From contig NZ_BMHP01000002.1 of the NCBI RefSeq assembly GCF_014641075.1, positions 496,001 to 560,000 of the forward strand: a stretch of DNA of 64,000 nt, written 5' to 3'. The notes beneath the pieces are model-generated. The model saw only the letters and a list, made by a program, of their open reading frames with translations, was not told where the DNA came from and ran no database searches. The position numbers and the translations under genes were made by a program. Positions 53,011 through 63,281 of the stretch are shown here, one piece after another (the stretch's first letter is position 1; each line of letters starts with the position of its first letter). This DNA is from Paenibacillus nasutitermitis. Its GTDB lineage: Bacteria; Bacillota; Bacilli; Paenibacillales; Paenibacillaceae.

Positions 53011-53045
53011 TAGCTCATCAAACACGATCCAGGGAGGAATTATTC

Positions 53046-53993
53046 ATGACATTCTTTACAAAAAGCTCTAAAACGCTCACCTTAGCCGCGCTGGCTGCGC
53101 TTGTTTTGGCCTCACAGGCGAGTGCCGCCCCCGCAAACAGCGGGAGCGCTCCTGAACCTGTCGCGAAGTTGGTTGCCGTTCAGGAATCTGGATCAGCAGC
53201 CAAGGTATTCGAGGATTTCCAGAAGATGCTGAAGAAAACAGGCCAGCTGCCCGCAGCATTCAACTATCTGAAAGCCCATATTAAAAAAGTCTCGCCTTAT
53301 CAGGCATCCTTGATGGTGCTTTATCTGGAGAATGCGATAAAAAAAGAGCAGCCCGCAATGGATAAGCGATTTTTTGCGGACGCCATCCAGACGGCCATCG
53401 GCAAAGTCTACAAACCCGGATATAGCATAACCGATGTGCTTAACCGCACCAAGGATAACAAGCTGAAAGCGCTGCTGAAGGAAGCAGCTTCAAGCGGCTA
53501 CAAGCTGGAAACAGCGGAAGGCATGTTCTTCACCTTCGTTGATTACAAATCACTTCAGCCTTTTGCCAAGGATGTGAATGCGGATATTAAAGCGTATATC
53601 GATATCATGACCGTGGAAACGGAGAAAGCGAAATTGAAGGATGCTGCACTTGTGATCGGCTATCAGGAGCTGGTCAACCGTGCACTGGCTGCCGAAAAAT
53701 TCGTGTCCAGCTATCCAAACTCCAACCGGACAGCGCAAATCAAACAGCTGCTTGCCGAATATAAATCGCTCACTTACTATGGAGCCAACAATACGCCGCT
53801 GTTTGATTACGACAGCAAAAAAATCCATCCTAACGCCAAGCTGGGCTACACGAACATGATCACCTGGAACAATCCCGCCTCCAGCGAATATTTGACTCTG
53901 CTGAAGAAGTTTATGGATCTGCTGGCAAACAACGATTATAAACTGACTGCAGAAGTGGAGAAATTCCGCAAAGCCAATATCATCAATCAATAG
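53046..53993 (+). CDS. secreted protein of unknown function
   Basis: 315 residues from the ATG at 53046. A signal peptide (hydrophobic core ALAALVLASQ, cleavage after ASA near residue 29) is followed by a mostly helical, Lys-rich mature domain. I recognise no family. It has a Tyr/Lys-rich pattern (YKPGYSITDVLNRTKDNK, KFVSSYPNSNR, NNDYKLTAEVEKFRK) without Cys residues. A frame upstream to 52983 has no ribosome binding site. It stands alone between a promoter and a terminator. Confidence 0.85.
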   Translation: MTFFTKSSKTLTLAALAALVLASQASAAPANSGSAPEPVAKLVAVQESGSAAKVFEDFQKMLKKTGQLPAAFNYLKAHIKKVSPYQASLMVLYLENAIKKEQPAMDKRFFADAIQTAIGKVYKPGYSITDVLNRTKDNKLKALLKEAASSGYKLETAEGMFFTFVDYKSLQPFAKDVNADIKAYIDIMTVETEKAKLKDAALVIGYQELVNRALAAEKFVSSYPNSNRTAQIKQLLAEYKSLTYYGANNTPLFDYDSKKIHPNAKLGYTNMITWNNPASSEYLTLLKKFMDLLANNDYKLTAEVEKFRKANIINQ

Positions 53994-54015
53994 CAGGCGA
54001 AAAACAAAGCAAGAA

Positions 54016-54058
54016 AAAAATGCAGCCGTTATCCCTCAGGATATTTGGCTGCATTTTT
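54016..54058 (+). terminator. terminator of the secreted-protein gene
   Basis: 12-bp arms AAAAATGCAGCC / GGCTGCATTTTT; the T-run is part of the downstream arm. It begins 23 bases past the stop. Confidence 0.85.
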
Positions 54059-54132
54059 GCATCTTTGTGGAAGGAGGCGAATCAGCCGACGATCATTCCA
54101 TCGGACAACTGGTCTTCATCAAAAAGCTCCTA

Positions 54133-57100
54133 TCACGGTTTTAGCATAACATCCAGATAGTCAATCTCCGCGTAATTAGCCCCTTTGGTAAACCGGATTT
54201 TATTATGTCCGGCTAATAAGGTTTTCTCGATTGCAGTCGTTCCCCAATTTCCCCATCCGGAATAAACAATGCTGACCGCTTGGCTCGTTCCTCCATTGAC
54301 GGTCATGTTGTAGGTTGCGGTCGGATTGCCGCTCGTTCCGTTGGCCGTTCTTGCCAACAGAATATAGGACCCGGCCGAAGCAACGGTGACATCGAATTCC
54401 ACGTAGCTGTTCGCATTATCGATATAGCCTACCTTTTTGCGGCTTGAAGCGGTTTCGTCCTGAACTCGTTTCGCCCCGTTTGCAATCGTCGCCTCCTCGG
54501 CTTCATACCGCTTTCTTTCGGGCTCTCCGGACGGCAGCCGGATTGGAAAGTTCGGCGAGGCCGGAACGCCGAAGTTAGGCGTGTTGTCGGCTTTCCAGGT
54601 AAAAGGCTGCGCTCTTACGTTCCTCGTCCAGCCTGCGCCTGTCCATCGGGCGGCATGATAGATCAGCCAATCCTCGGTGCCGTCCGGCGATTTGGTGAAG
54701 CTGTTGTGCCCCGGTCCGAAGACGCCGCTTCCGCTGTTGAAAATCGACGCGCTGCTCTTCGTCCAGGAAGAGGCGGACAATAAGTTGGACGTGGTGCTTG
54801 CCGTCAGCAGTCCCAAGTTGTAATTATTGCTCCAGCTACCATCCGCCGAGTATACCAGATTCACCTTATTGTTCTTGACGATCGGCTGAGGCGCTTCGTT
54901 TACGCGAGGTGTCTGACTCGTCTCCCAGCTGTACGTCGGCGATGAAATTAACGTTCTGGGGCTGGACAGCGTATACGGATTGCTCATCGAAGCCACATAG
55001 ATGTTCTGTCGATTCTGATAGGGAGAATCCCATCCGGACCAGAACCAATACAGCTGTCCCGCGAGATTCAATACGGTGCCGTCGATTGCCCACAAATCCG
55101 TTGCGTCGGATATTTTTCCTTTGTCGGTAAACGTACCCTGGAACGGGTCCGCGTTCGTATTCTCCAGTACGAACATGCGATGATTGACATCGCCGGTATC
55201 GGCGCAGGTCGTGGCCGAATAATAGGCATACCAGGCATTGTTCAGAAAATGAATTTCCGGCGCCCAGATCGACTTGCAATTAGCCGCGTTGGGGTTATTG
55301 GTCGGCGGGGTCCAGATGACCTTCTTCTCGCCGGATTCAATACCGGTCAGGGACTTCGATCTCCAGATCGTCACATTGTTCCCCGTCGTCCGGGTGTAAT
55401 AATAGTAACCGTCGGTATGCTTGTAGATCCAGGGATCGGCTCCATCCTGAGAGATGACGTTATTGAAATCGGATCGGGCAAGCATAGGCGAACGCACCTC
55501 CACTTCGGATAGCTCTACAAGGCTGCTCTGGGCGCCTCCGGGAAATCTCAATCTCAAATATCTCCCCGCAGCGTTTAAAGTGTACGAGTACTTCGACGAA
55601 TCGTAGCTCAAACCCTCGACAGGGACATTCGTCGCGCTTTGAACGGCAGTCCACGTAACCTTGTCGTTACTTACCTCGAAGGTGATGCTGGCCGGCACGG
55701 TATAGGCGGTACCGAAGGGGTATTCCCGGAAGTATACGGCCACATCCTGTATGGAAGTCTGCGTTCCCAAATCTACCTCCCACCATGAATTTACTTCTCC
55801 TGCGACGGTTGAAGCCCAGGCGTTCTCCGCCGTTCTGCGGGAGTGTGTGCCGTCAACCACTTTGGAAGCCGGGTACATGGCCGAATACACCGACGAAGCC
55901 GCCGTTTTTCGCTTGAAGGCTGCATTAAGCGACTGCCGCTGATGCTGAGGCAATCTGCGGTTGTAAATGCCGACCTCCGACAATTGCACGAGCGTATCCT
56001 GGCCGCCTTCCTCGAACAGCAATCGGACATATCTTCCTTGACCGTTTACGGAGTAGGAGTATGTGGCGGACGCATAGGGTTGACCATTTACGGGGACATT
56101 GGCCGACCGTGCAATCAGCGTCGTCCAATTCGTGTTGTCGTCGCTGGTCTGAATGGTAATCGTCTTAGGCGCCATGTAGGCCGTATTCGCGGTTAGCTCC
56201 CTGAATTTCACCTCAATGGTTTTGAACTTTTCCTGCTGCCCCAAATCAACCTTCCACCAACTGTTCAAGTTCGTACCCGAGGCGCTGGACCACGCATTGT
56301 TCTGATTGGCGGTTCCGTGACTGTCGGATCCGTCGTTCGCCTTGCCTGCGGCTAAGGTTCCGTCATACGCGGAGGAAGCGGAAGCCGTCTTTCCGATCGC
56401 CAGGTTGGGAGATGCCGCTACCGCTTTTTCCTGCGCAATTTCCACCTCCGAAAGCTCGATCAGCGAGCTCTGACCCCCAGTCGGAAATTTCAGCCGAACG
56501 TATCTGGCTTCTCCCTGGAAAGGGTAGAGGTACACTTCGGAAGCATAAGACGAATTTTCAAGCGGCACATTCGTCGATTGGTTCACGGCCGTTGTCCAGT
56601 TGACGTCATCGTTGCTTATTTCCACGGTGACCGATTTCGGAACCATATAGGCCTTTTTCTGGAACTCGCGATACTTGACTCGAACGCCTTCCATCTCCTG
56701 TATTTTACCCAGGTCCAGCTTCCACCAGGAAGAAGCAAGCGCCGCGCCGCTGGCGGTAGCCCAAGCATTCTCCAGAGAGTCGTTGCTGTTGATGCCGTCC
56801 ACGGCTTTCGCGGGAGCATAAGCGGCGCTGAACTGCGATGACGCAGTGGCGGTTTTCTTGAATCCCGGGTTGGATATGATGGTGTCCCAATATCTTTTGG
56901 CCCGCGCAAATTCTGTCGCGTTGTTCATATAGGCATCGGGGTTCCACATCCAGTTCGCAAGCGATATGGCATAGATTTTGTGCGGCGTCGTCGGCCGGAA
57001 AATATTTTCGAGCACGCCTTCGGAAGTATTCCGCGGCATATCGTTCCAAACGTAACCGCCCGGCAATGTCAACGGTTGAGCCGGCGGAACTAACGTCTTC

Positions 57101-58419
57101 GTTTTAAAAGGAACCCTTTGATCCGTAAAATAATAATTGTCGATTTCCCATTTCGGAACATCCGGATCGTTAAAATTCAATCGGGTATCCGCCAGCTCGT
57201 AATCGTTGTGCCAATAGAACGGAATTTTATAGGGGTTGCCTGTATAATTTCTCCAGGTAGATACGTGGGCGGGCGTCAACTCCGTCGAGAACACATTGTA
57301 CCCTGTCCAGGCCGCCCCGATCTCCGGGAGCAGTCCGTTCGTATAGGTATTCAAATAAGTGCCGATAGTGGACTCCGTAAGATTATACTTCTCGGGGGTC
57401 GACAGCAAATAGAAGCCTTCCTGACCTGACAAGCTTCGCTGGACTTTATTGGCCAAATCCCGATGCTTCGCCGGATCCGGGAAGGCCTGATCGTCAAAAG
57501 CCAACATAATTTTGGAAGCGCCCTCATTCAGCGATAATTTAAACAAGTCAATCAGCTTGCCGAATTCCGCATCGGTCGGCATTCCACCCGAATAACCGGG
57601 ATTGACAGCCTGCATAAACTGGATAATGCCTTTATCCCTCTCATAGTTGCTGAATTCCTTTACCGCATTCACATAATTCGCGGAAGGGTTTCGCCATCCG
57701 TTCTCTAACAGATGGCTGTAACATAAGCTGAACACGTTGATCTTCAGCAAAGGGAGCATATGCAGCCAGTCCCTGGCGTCGGAATACGAAAATTCGCCTT
57801 CATTGTTAGCATGAAACTTGGTATTGATGTCCTTGATAATCCGCATATCCAGGTCCGGATAATCGCGAACCGATATGACCCGCAGCCGGGTCAGGGTGCC
57901 GCTCGTATCTACCATTTGGGCAAGACTCGTCGAACCGTAATAGGCTCCGATAGCCTCATAACCGGTTACCAGCACGATATGCTGATTACCGACCAACGCC
58001 CGATCTATCGCATACCCCTCCTTGTGATCGGGAACATCGATGGAGTGGCTGCCGTTCACGGTATTGGTATTCTTCGTTCCGATGGCAATGACCACCGAAT
58101 AGCCGGATGTGGATTGATCGTCGTAGAGGATCGGAATTTGCTGCCCGTTCTTGCGGGCAATGACTCTTTGCAGTAAATTCGCGCCTTCCTCCTCTGCCGG
58201 GGAAGCTTCTCTGCCGATTACTATAGCCGCTTTATAGGAGGTACCGTCATACAGTGTCAAAAACTCGTCCGTATAGCTTACCTGCTGAGGCGTTGGCACG
58301 ATTTTGTCGATATCCGCAATCGCCGCACCGGCGCGTTCAAACGGGCCAATGAGAAATCCTGTTGCCACAACAGCTAGAACAATAATCATTCTTGCCAGAT
58401 ACACTGTATAACGTTTCAT
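54133..58419 (-). CDS. giant secreted multidomain glycoside hydrolase: GH84-like, three CBM32-like, GH43 and CBM6/35-like
   Basis: 1428 residues. Signal peptide about 1-32 (cleavage after AGA). Residues about 35-170 match the GH20/GH84 N-terminal beta-alpha domain (GYAIDRALVGNQ, AIGAYYGSTSLAQM). About 175-515 is GH84-like with the DD pair in MLAFDDQAF near 310, the pair that drives substrate-assisted cleavage of beta-N-acetylhexosaminides. Three F5/8-type (CBM32) modules start near 520, 672 and 835. GH43 starts near 985: Asp in DGADPWIY, Asp in WAIDGTVL and Glu in RVNEAPQPIV are the expected catalytic residues. A CBM6/35 module begins about 1307. GGAGG precedes the ATG. It is the last gene of the third importer operon and makes the glycan fragments it takes up (inference). 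Confidence 0.85.
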   Translation of the reverse strand: MKRYTVYLARMIIVLAVVATGFLIGPFERAGAAIADIDKIVPTPQQVSYTDEFLTLYDGTSYKAAIVIGREASPAEEEGANLLQRVIARKNGQQIPILYDDQSTSGYSVVIAIGTKNTNTVNGSHSIDVPDHKEGYAIDRALVGNQHIVLVTGYEAIGAYYGSTSLAQMVDTSGTLTRLRVISVRDYPDLDMRIIKDINTKFHANNEGEFSYSDARDWLHMLPLLKINVFSLCYSHLLENGWRNPSANYVNAVKEFSNYERDKGIIQFMQAVNPGYSGGMPTDAEFGKLIDLFKLSLNEGASKIMLAFDDQAFPDPAKHRDLANKVQRSLSGQEGFYLLSTPEKYNLTESTIGTYLNTYTNGLLPEIGAAWTGYNVFSTELTPAHVSTWRNYTGNPYKIPFYWHNDYELADTRLNFNDPDVPKWEIDNYYFTDQRVPFKTKTLVPPAQPLTLPGGYVWNDMPRNTSEGVLENIFRPTTPHKIYAISLANWMWNPDAYMNNATEFARAKRYWDTIISNPGFKKTATASSQFSAAYAPAKAVDGINSNDSLENAWATASGAALASSWWKLDLGKIQEMEGVRVKYREFQKKAYMVPKSVTVEISNDDVNWTTAVNQSTNVPLENSSYASEVYLYPFQGEARYVRLKFPTGGQSSLIELSEVEIAQEKAVAASPNLAIGKTASASSAYDGTLAAGKANDGSDSHGTANQNNAWSSASGTNLNSWWKVDLGQQEKFKTIEVKFRELTANTAYMAPKTITIQTSDDNTNWTTLIARSANVPVNGQPYASATYSYSVNGQGRYVRLLFEEGGQDTLVQLSEVGIYNRRLPQHQRQSLNAAFKRKTAASSVYSAMYPASKVVDGTHSRRTAENAWASTVAGEVNSWWEVDLGTQTSIQDVAVYFREYPFGTAYTVPASITFEVSNDKVTWTAVQSATNVPVEGLSYDSSKYSYTLNAAGRYLRLRFPGGAQSSLVELSEVEVRSPMLARSDFNNVISQDGADPWIYKHTDGYYYYTRTTGNNVTIWRSKSLTGIESGEKKVIWTPPTNNPNAANCKSIWAPEIHFLNNAWYAYYSATTCADTGDVNHRMFVLENTNADPFQGTFTDKGKISDATDLWAIDGTVLNLAGQLYWFWSGWDSPYQNRQNIYVASMSNPYTLSSPRTLISSPTYSWETSQTPRVNEAPQPIVKNNKVNLVYSADGSWSNNYNLGLLTASTTSNLLSASSWTKSSASIFNSGSGVFGPGHNSFTKSPDGTEDWLIYHAARWTGAGWTRNVRAQPFTWKADNTPNFGVPASPNFPIRLPSGEPERKRYEAEEATIANGAKRVQDETASSRKKVGYIDNANSYVEFDVTVASAGSYILLARTANGTSGNPTATYNMTVNGGTSQAVSIVYSGWGNWGTTAIEKTLLAGHNKIRFTKGANYAEIDYLDVMLKP

Positions 58420-58435
58420 TTAGTAACCTCCTCTA

Positions 58436-59302
58436 TTATTCTTTAAGCGATCCCAGCATTGCGCCTTTGACAAAATATCTCTGCAGGAACGGGTAGACGA
58501 TCAGAATCGGCACCGTGGCAAAGATAATAATGCCTGCGTTCATCATTTCCGGCGTAACAGGCATATTGAGTTCGAACTGCACCTCCCCCATGAAGTTGTT
58601 CAGCCCTTTTTTGGCGACCAGGTTCTGCAGCAGCACCTGTAAAGGATAGAGCGTCTTGTCCCTGATGAAAATAAGTGCGGAAAAGTAAGTGTTCCATTGA
58701 TAAACGGCATGGAAAAGTCCGATTGTGGCAATAACCGCCGTCGATAAGGGCAGCACGACACGGAAATAGATGCCCGCCTCGCCGCAGCCGTCTATTTTCG
58801 CCGCATCGAATAGCTCACTGGAAACATTCCGGAAAAAGGTTCGCATAATGATCACGTAAAACGCGCTTGTTGCTCCCGGTATCATCAATGACCAGAGTGT
58901 ATCGAGCATATGGAGGGATTTGACAAGCAGAAAACCCGGTATAAGCGGCGCGGGTAAAATAAAAGTAAGTACGATAAGCCGCATAATCCACGTTCGACCT
59001 GGCATGGACGTTCTGGAGAGCGCATAAGCAAACATGGATGTGAGCGCCAAAGTAATCAACGTCCCGACAATGGTAATATAGACACTGACGCCCATCGCCC
59101 TCCACATCTCATCCATTGAAATTATTTTTTTGTATACGGCAAACTGCAGACCTTTCGGCCAGAAATAGACTTGCTTCGCCTGCGCATAAAGTGGAGAACT
59201 CAGGGAAACCGACAGGATGTGAATTAACGGAGCCAACATGATAAAGCTTAGAGCTGTCAATATGGTGACCAAAAATGATTGGAAAGCAAAAGGTTTACGC
59301 AT
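58436..59302 (-). CDS. carbohydrate ABC transporter permease, LplC/MalG type (third importer)
   Basis: 288 residues with six predicted membrane segments and an EAA loop near residues 177-205 (FDAAKIDGCGE, then RVVLPLSTA). GGAGGTAGG precedes the ATG. Its stop lies 17 bases before the start of the giant hydrolase. LplC-type permeases import complex oligosaccharides in Paenibacillus-like bacteria; here the neighbouring hydrolase suggests amino-sugar/arabinose-containing glycans. Confidence 0.92.
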   Translation of the reverse strand: MRKPFAFQSFLVTILTALSFIMLAPLIHILSVSLSSPLYAQAKQVYFWPKGLQFAVYKKIISMDEMWRAMGVSVYITIVGTLITLALTSMFAYALSRTSMPGRTWIMRLIVLTFILPAPLIPGFLLVKSLHMLDTLWSLMIPGATSAFYVIIMRTFFRNVSSELFDAAKIDGCGEAGIYFRVVLPLSTAVIATIGLFHAVYQWNTYFSALIFIRDKTLYPLQVLLQNLVAKKGLNNFMGEVQFELNMPVTPEMMNAGIIIFATVPILIVYPFLQRYFVKGAMLGSLKE

Positions 59303-59319
59303 GACCCTACCTCCTATGT

Positions 59320-60219
59320 TTAGTAAAGGCTCTCTCCGGTTGTTTTACGACTGATCGCATTCAGCCCGAATACAAGTACAATGCCTACCACCGCTTTAAA
59401 TAAAGCAATTGCAGTCGTATAGCTGTACTGCCCGCCTACTAAACCGAAAGTATAAACATACGTATCGAACACCTCTCCCACATCCCTGACGAGCGGATTC
59501 AGGAAAATCAGTACCTGCTCAACATTCGCATCCAGAATATGCCCAATCGAGAGAAGCAGCACGACAACCATAGTCGGCATCAATAATGGCAGTGTAATGC
59601 TCCACATTTGCCTCCATCTGCCGGCGCCGTCAACCATAGCAGCTTCGTAGAAATTCGGATTAATTCCGGAGAGTGCCGCCAGATAGAGAATGGTGCCCCA
59701 TCCAACTTCTTTCCAGATCCCCGTGGATATCAGTACGGCTATGAATGTGTTTTCATGTGTTACATAGTCAACCTTAGCTATGCCCACTTGACTAGCTATC
59801 GTATTAATAAAGCCTTCGTAAGCGAGTAGATTTATGAAGATAGAACCGACAATAACCCATGACAGGAAGTGAGGCATGTAGACAACGGTTTGTACGATTC
59901 TCTTGAACGCCATCGATTTCAGTTCATTCAGCATTAACGCTAAGATGATCGGTGCAGGGAAGCCGAACAACAGGGAATAGAAGCCGAGCTTCGCTGAGTT
60001 GCGAAATACTTCATAAAAATCTTCGAACCCGAACATCCGCTCGAATTGAGCAAAACCAACCCACGGACTATGTAAAATTCCTTTAAAGATGTTATAGTCC
60101 TGGAAGGCAATGACATTCCCAAGTAATGGAACGTATTTGAATAGTAAAAAATAGAGCAATCCGGGCAAAGCGAACAAGATGAGAACCCACTTGTCGCGTA
60201 AAACTAACCGCTTATTCAT
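59320..60219 (-). CDS. sugar ABC transporter permease, LplB type (third importer)
   Basis: 299 residues from the ATG at 60219 with AGGTGA upstream. A longer frame to 60297 is not family-like. Six membrane segments and the EAA loop FYEAAMVDGAGR ... ITLPLLMP near 200. The LplB signature LLFKYVPLLGN-type N-terminus is visible. It partners the LplC-type permease encoded 18 bases downstream. Confidence 0.91.
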   Translation of the reverse strand: MNKRLVLRDKWVLILFALPGLLYFLLFKYVPLLGNVIAFQDYNIFKGILHSPWVGFAQFERMFGFEDFYEVFRNSAKLGFYSLLFGFPAPIILALMLNELKSMAFKRIVQTVVYMPHFLSWVIVGSIFINLLAYEGFINTIASQVGIAKVDYVTHENTFIAVLISTGIWKEVGWGTILYLAALSGINPNFYEAAMVDGAGRWRQMWSITLPLLMPTMVVVLLLSIGHILDANVEQVLIFLNPLVRDVGEVFDTYVYTFGLVGGQYSYTTAIALFKAVVGIVLVFGLNAISRKTTGESLY

Positions 60220-60326
60220 AACATCACCTGCCGATTCTTGTAGATGGCCAGACCTTTTCCCATTTTTCTGATCATTCATGAACCGCGCTGCATGCATGAA
60301 ACATGCAGCGCAATCCTCAATGAACG

Positions 60327-61934
60327 TTATTTGTGGAACGCATTATACCACTGCGTTGCTTCTTCGATTGCTTTATCTCCGCCGCGTTTATTCCAGTCTG
60401 CAACAAATTTGTCGAAGGCATCAAGCGGTTGATTTCCCGTCATGATCTTGGAGAACATCTCGACGAACATCGTTCCCCATGTCGATATTTCAGGGTTGTT
60501 CTGGAAGGTGACAAGCGGCGGCATATACAGACTATCGTGCGGCATTGCAATATCGGCTGATAGCTTGTAGCCTGCAATTATCTTTTCCGATTCCGGCAAT
60601 GTTTTTAATACCAGATCGTTGTTGAACCCGATTTCACGGGGATTGATGGACAATTGGAACATTTGGAAGGCATTTTTGTCCGCGTTCACGGGAGCCGAAG
60701 CATCATATTTGAGATCTCCGCCTACGTCGGTATAGTTGGACCCTTCAATCCCATAGGCGAAAAACTTGTCTGCTTCCGGGGCGCTCCATGCCCAATCGAG
60801 ATACTTGATGATTTCTTCAGGATTCTTAACCGTTTCAGGAATCACCCACACGAAATAAATGCCATCGGACACAGGTCCCAAGCCTCTTTCACCTCTAGGT
60901 CCCGCCGGTGGAGCAATCATCGAGATCTTGACCTTGTCCGGCTCATTGACGAATTTCTTCGGCGCATTGGTTGCACTGAAGTCTGGTGTGTATTGATAGA
61001 CAGCGGCAGCAAAGCTGCCCGACTTCCCGTTATAAATATCGGCACGGAAATCTGCCTCCTTCTTCGTGAACAAATCACGATTGACATACCCTTTCTCATA
61101 TAGCATCTTATAAAATGCGATTGCTTCTTTCATCTTTGGACTGATCATATCAGGAATCAACTTGCCATCCTGCATATGCCAGGTTCCGGGATCAACGCCG
61201 AACGATCCGAAGAACATCGAGCTCCAACCCAATCCTTCAAACATCGTATAGCCGTATTCGTCGTTCGGATCCCCATTTCCGTTCACATCCTGAACCTTAA
61301 CCTGCTCGAAATAGTTAAGCCACTCGTCAATCGTTTCCGGTTGCTTCAGGTTCAGCTTGTCGAGCCAATCCTGGCGGATAAAACCGATTCTGTCGTTTGC
61401 TGTTCCGACAAGAACCGGAATGCCGTAAATTTTCCCGTTCTTTTGAACTCGTGGACTGTTCCATGCTGTTTCAGGAATGCGTTTTTTTAGATTTGGACCG
61501 TACTGATCAATCAAGGGACCTAATTCTTTGAAGATACCCTGTTCGACCGCATCTTTGTGAATGGTAGAATCGATGCTTGGCGTCCGGACCAAATCCGCCA
61601 AATCCCCAGAAACAAAACGCAGAGAGAGCTGTTGATCGTAGTCGGAATGCCCCAGAAAATCATAACTGAGATTATAACCTGATAACTTATTTAATTCTTT
61701 GATATAGGGATCGTCTGCTTTTACTGTTTTGGCATACTCCGCTTCTGCATGGGAAAGCAGTACCTTAATGGATTTATTGCCTGAATTCTGGGAATTGGCA
61801 CCGCTTTCATTTTTGGTTTCATTACTTGTTTTCCCATCACTCTTCGGACTGTTTTTGTTTCCATTGTTCTCCTTGCTGGAACACGCGGAAAGAATGAGTG
61901 CGAGTGCAATGACGATTACCCAAATTTTCTTCAT
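60327..61934 (-). CDS. extracellular binding lipoprotein, LplA type (third importer)
   Basis: 535 residues from the ATG at 61934 (GAGGGG about ten bases upstream). Signal ALILSAC with Cys near 17, followed by a Ser/Asn/Lys linker of about 45 residues. The body resembles LplA-type binding proteins of 500-550 residues: VLVGTANDRIGFIRQDWLDKLNL, ANDEYGYTMFEGLGW-like D-rich segments (VQDVNGNGDPNDEYG) and FFAYGIEGSNYTDVG. The latter two are typical of LplA. It delivers oligosaccharide to the LplB/LplC permeases. Confidence 0.91.
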   Translation of the reverse strand: MKKIWVIVIALALILSACSSKENNGNKNSPKSDGKTSNETKNESGANSQNSGNKSIKVLLSHAEAEYAKTVKADDPYIKELNKLSGYNLSYDFLGHSDYDQQLSLRFVSGDLADLVRTPSIDSTIHKDAVEQGIFKELGPLIDQYGPNLKKRIPETAWNSPRVQKNGKIYGIPVLVGTANDRIGFIRQDWLDKLNLKQPETIDEWLNYFEQVKVQDVNGNGDPNDEYGYTMFEGLGWSSMFFGSFGVDPGTWHMQDGKLIPDMISPKMKEAIAFYKMLYEKGYVNRDLFTKKEADFRADIYNGKSGSFAAAVYQYTPDFSATNAPKKFVNEPDKVKISMIAPPAGPRGERGLGPVSDGIYFVWVIPETVKNPEEIIKYLDWAWSAPEADKFFAYGIEGSNYTDVGGDLKYDASAPVNADKNAFQMFQLSINPREIGFNNDLVLKTLPESEKIIAGYKLSADIAMPHDSLYMPPLVTFQNNPEISTWGTMFVEMFSKIMTGNQPLDAFDKFVADWNKRGGDKAIEEATQWYNAFHK

Positions 61935-62084
61935 TTCGTGATACCCCTCTCGTCTGATGTGGTGCATAATTGATATTTGCAAGGCGGTCAAATGCTTGAG
62001 GTCGCGATCCTGACAGGCATTTGGCCATCCATTGAAACTATTGCCGTATATCACGAAATAATCACGCATCATGAATCTACTGAT

Positions 62085-63281
62085 CTATAAATAGGATTGG
62101 ATTACTTTGTTGATACCGTTTGCAATATCTTCCATATCTTGCTCTGATCCGAGAAGAACGTTCTGGTGTAACCAAAGCATTTCATGTTCGGACGCTCTTT
62201 CTGCCATCGGACAGCTGTTAGTCCTTACTTCTCCAACCAGCTTGCGGATTCGATCGATAATGGCGGAATTCTTGTTAAGAGGGACATATCCTGCCGTAAC
62301 CGGTATCCCCTCCGCATTCAATTTGCGGATAAAATCTTCTTTAACATTTCTGTTTGAAATGTTTCTATCAAGCTTGAACATATAAAGGTGGTTCGCATGT
62401 TTCGTAATTCGGCTATCATACTTCACGGGGTGAATTCCTTCAATTCCGTGCAAGAGTCCATCCAGTTTTTTTGCGCTGCGCTGGCGGATTTCCATCTGAT
62501 CCTCCAGTCGGCTCAACTGGGCAAGCGCCAGTGCAGCCTGCACCTCACTAAACCTGAAGTTCCAGCCAATACTTTCGTGCTGATACCATTTACCGCTGCG
62601 AACACGACCACAGTTATGAATCGACCAGACATGTTCGGCCAATTCCTCATCGTTGCTCACAATGACTCCACCCTCACCGCAATTGAGATTTTTACTTGAT
62701 TGGAGACTGAAGGTACCCAAATCACCTAGTGCCCCTACCCCCTGATCTTCCCATTTGGCGGCTACCGCCTGCGCGGCATCTTCAATTAAAGAGAGTTTAT
62801 ATGTCTTCGCAATTTGACTCAAACGGGTCATATTGGCTGGAGCACCGGCAATATGAACAGCGATAATCGCCTTTGTGGACGGAGTGATAGCTGCTTCAAC
62901 CTTATCCGGATCAATCAGCATGGACTCATCTACATCCGCAAATACAGGAATAGCGCCGATCATCAATGCAGCCGTAGCGGTAGCAATGAACGTATAGGAG
63001 GGCATGATGACCTCATCGCCTGCTTCTATGCCGGCAGCCAGTAAAGCAATACTTATGGCAATTGTGCCATTGTTGACAGTTACAGCGTAATTCGCATCCT
63101 GCAGACGGGCAAACTGTTCCTCAAATAATTTGATTTTATCCGGATCTACACCTCCCCAGTTCCCCGATCTGACGGCCTCCAGCATTAACTTTTCTTCCAG
63201 TTCGCCAACTATCGGCCAGCTGGGAAATGGGGCCGTTCTTATCGGACTTCCACCGTCTACTGCTAATCTTATCTTCTGCAT
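62085..63281 (-). CDS. DegT/DnrJ/EryC1/StrS-family PLP aminotransferase
   Basis: 398 residues from the ATG at 63281 with GGAGT six bases upstream; a frame to 63320 is not family-like. PLP-binding: IEDAAQAV and FSLQSSKNLNCGEGG, where the Lys in SSKN forms the Schiff base. NGTIAIS and MPSYTFIATATAAL are family motifs. These enzymes usually add an amino group to keto-sugars or keto-inositols, typically in biosynthesis. As first gene of an importer/hydrolase operon it may catabolise an amino sugar in reverse, or feed a surface glycan; the direction is unknown. Confidence 0.9.
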   Translation of the reverse strand: MQKIRLAVDGGSPIRTAPFPSWPIVGELEEKLMLEAVRSGNWGGVDPDKIKLFEEQFARLQDANYAVTVNNGTIAISIALLAAGIEAGDEVIMPSYTFIATATAALMIGAIPVFADVDESMLIDPDKVEAAITPSTKAIIAVHIAGAPANMTRLSQIAKTYKLSLIEDAAQAVAAKWEDQGVGALGDLGTFSLQSSKNLNCGEGGVIVSNDEELAEHVWSIHNCGRVRSGKWYQHESIGWNFRFSEVQAALALAQLSRLEDQMEIRQRSAKKLDGLLHGIEGIHPVKYDSRITKHANHLYMFKLDRNISNRNVKEDFIRKLNAEGIPVTAGYVPLNKNSAIIDRIRKLVGEVRTNSCPMAERASEHEMLWLHQNVLLGSEQDMEDIANGINKVIQSYL

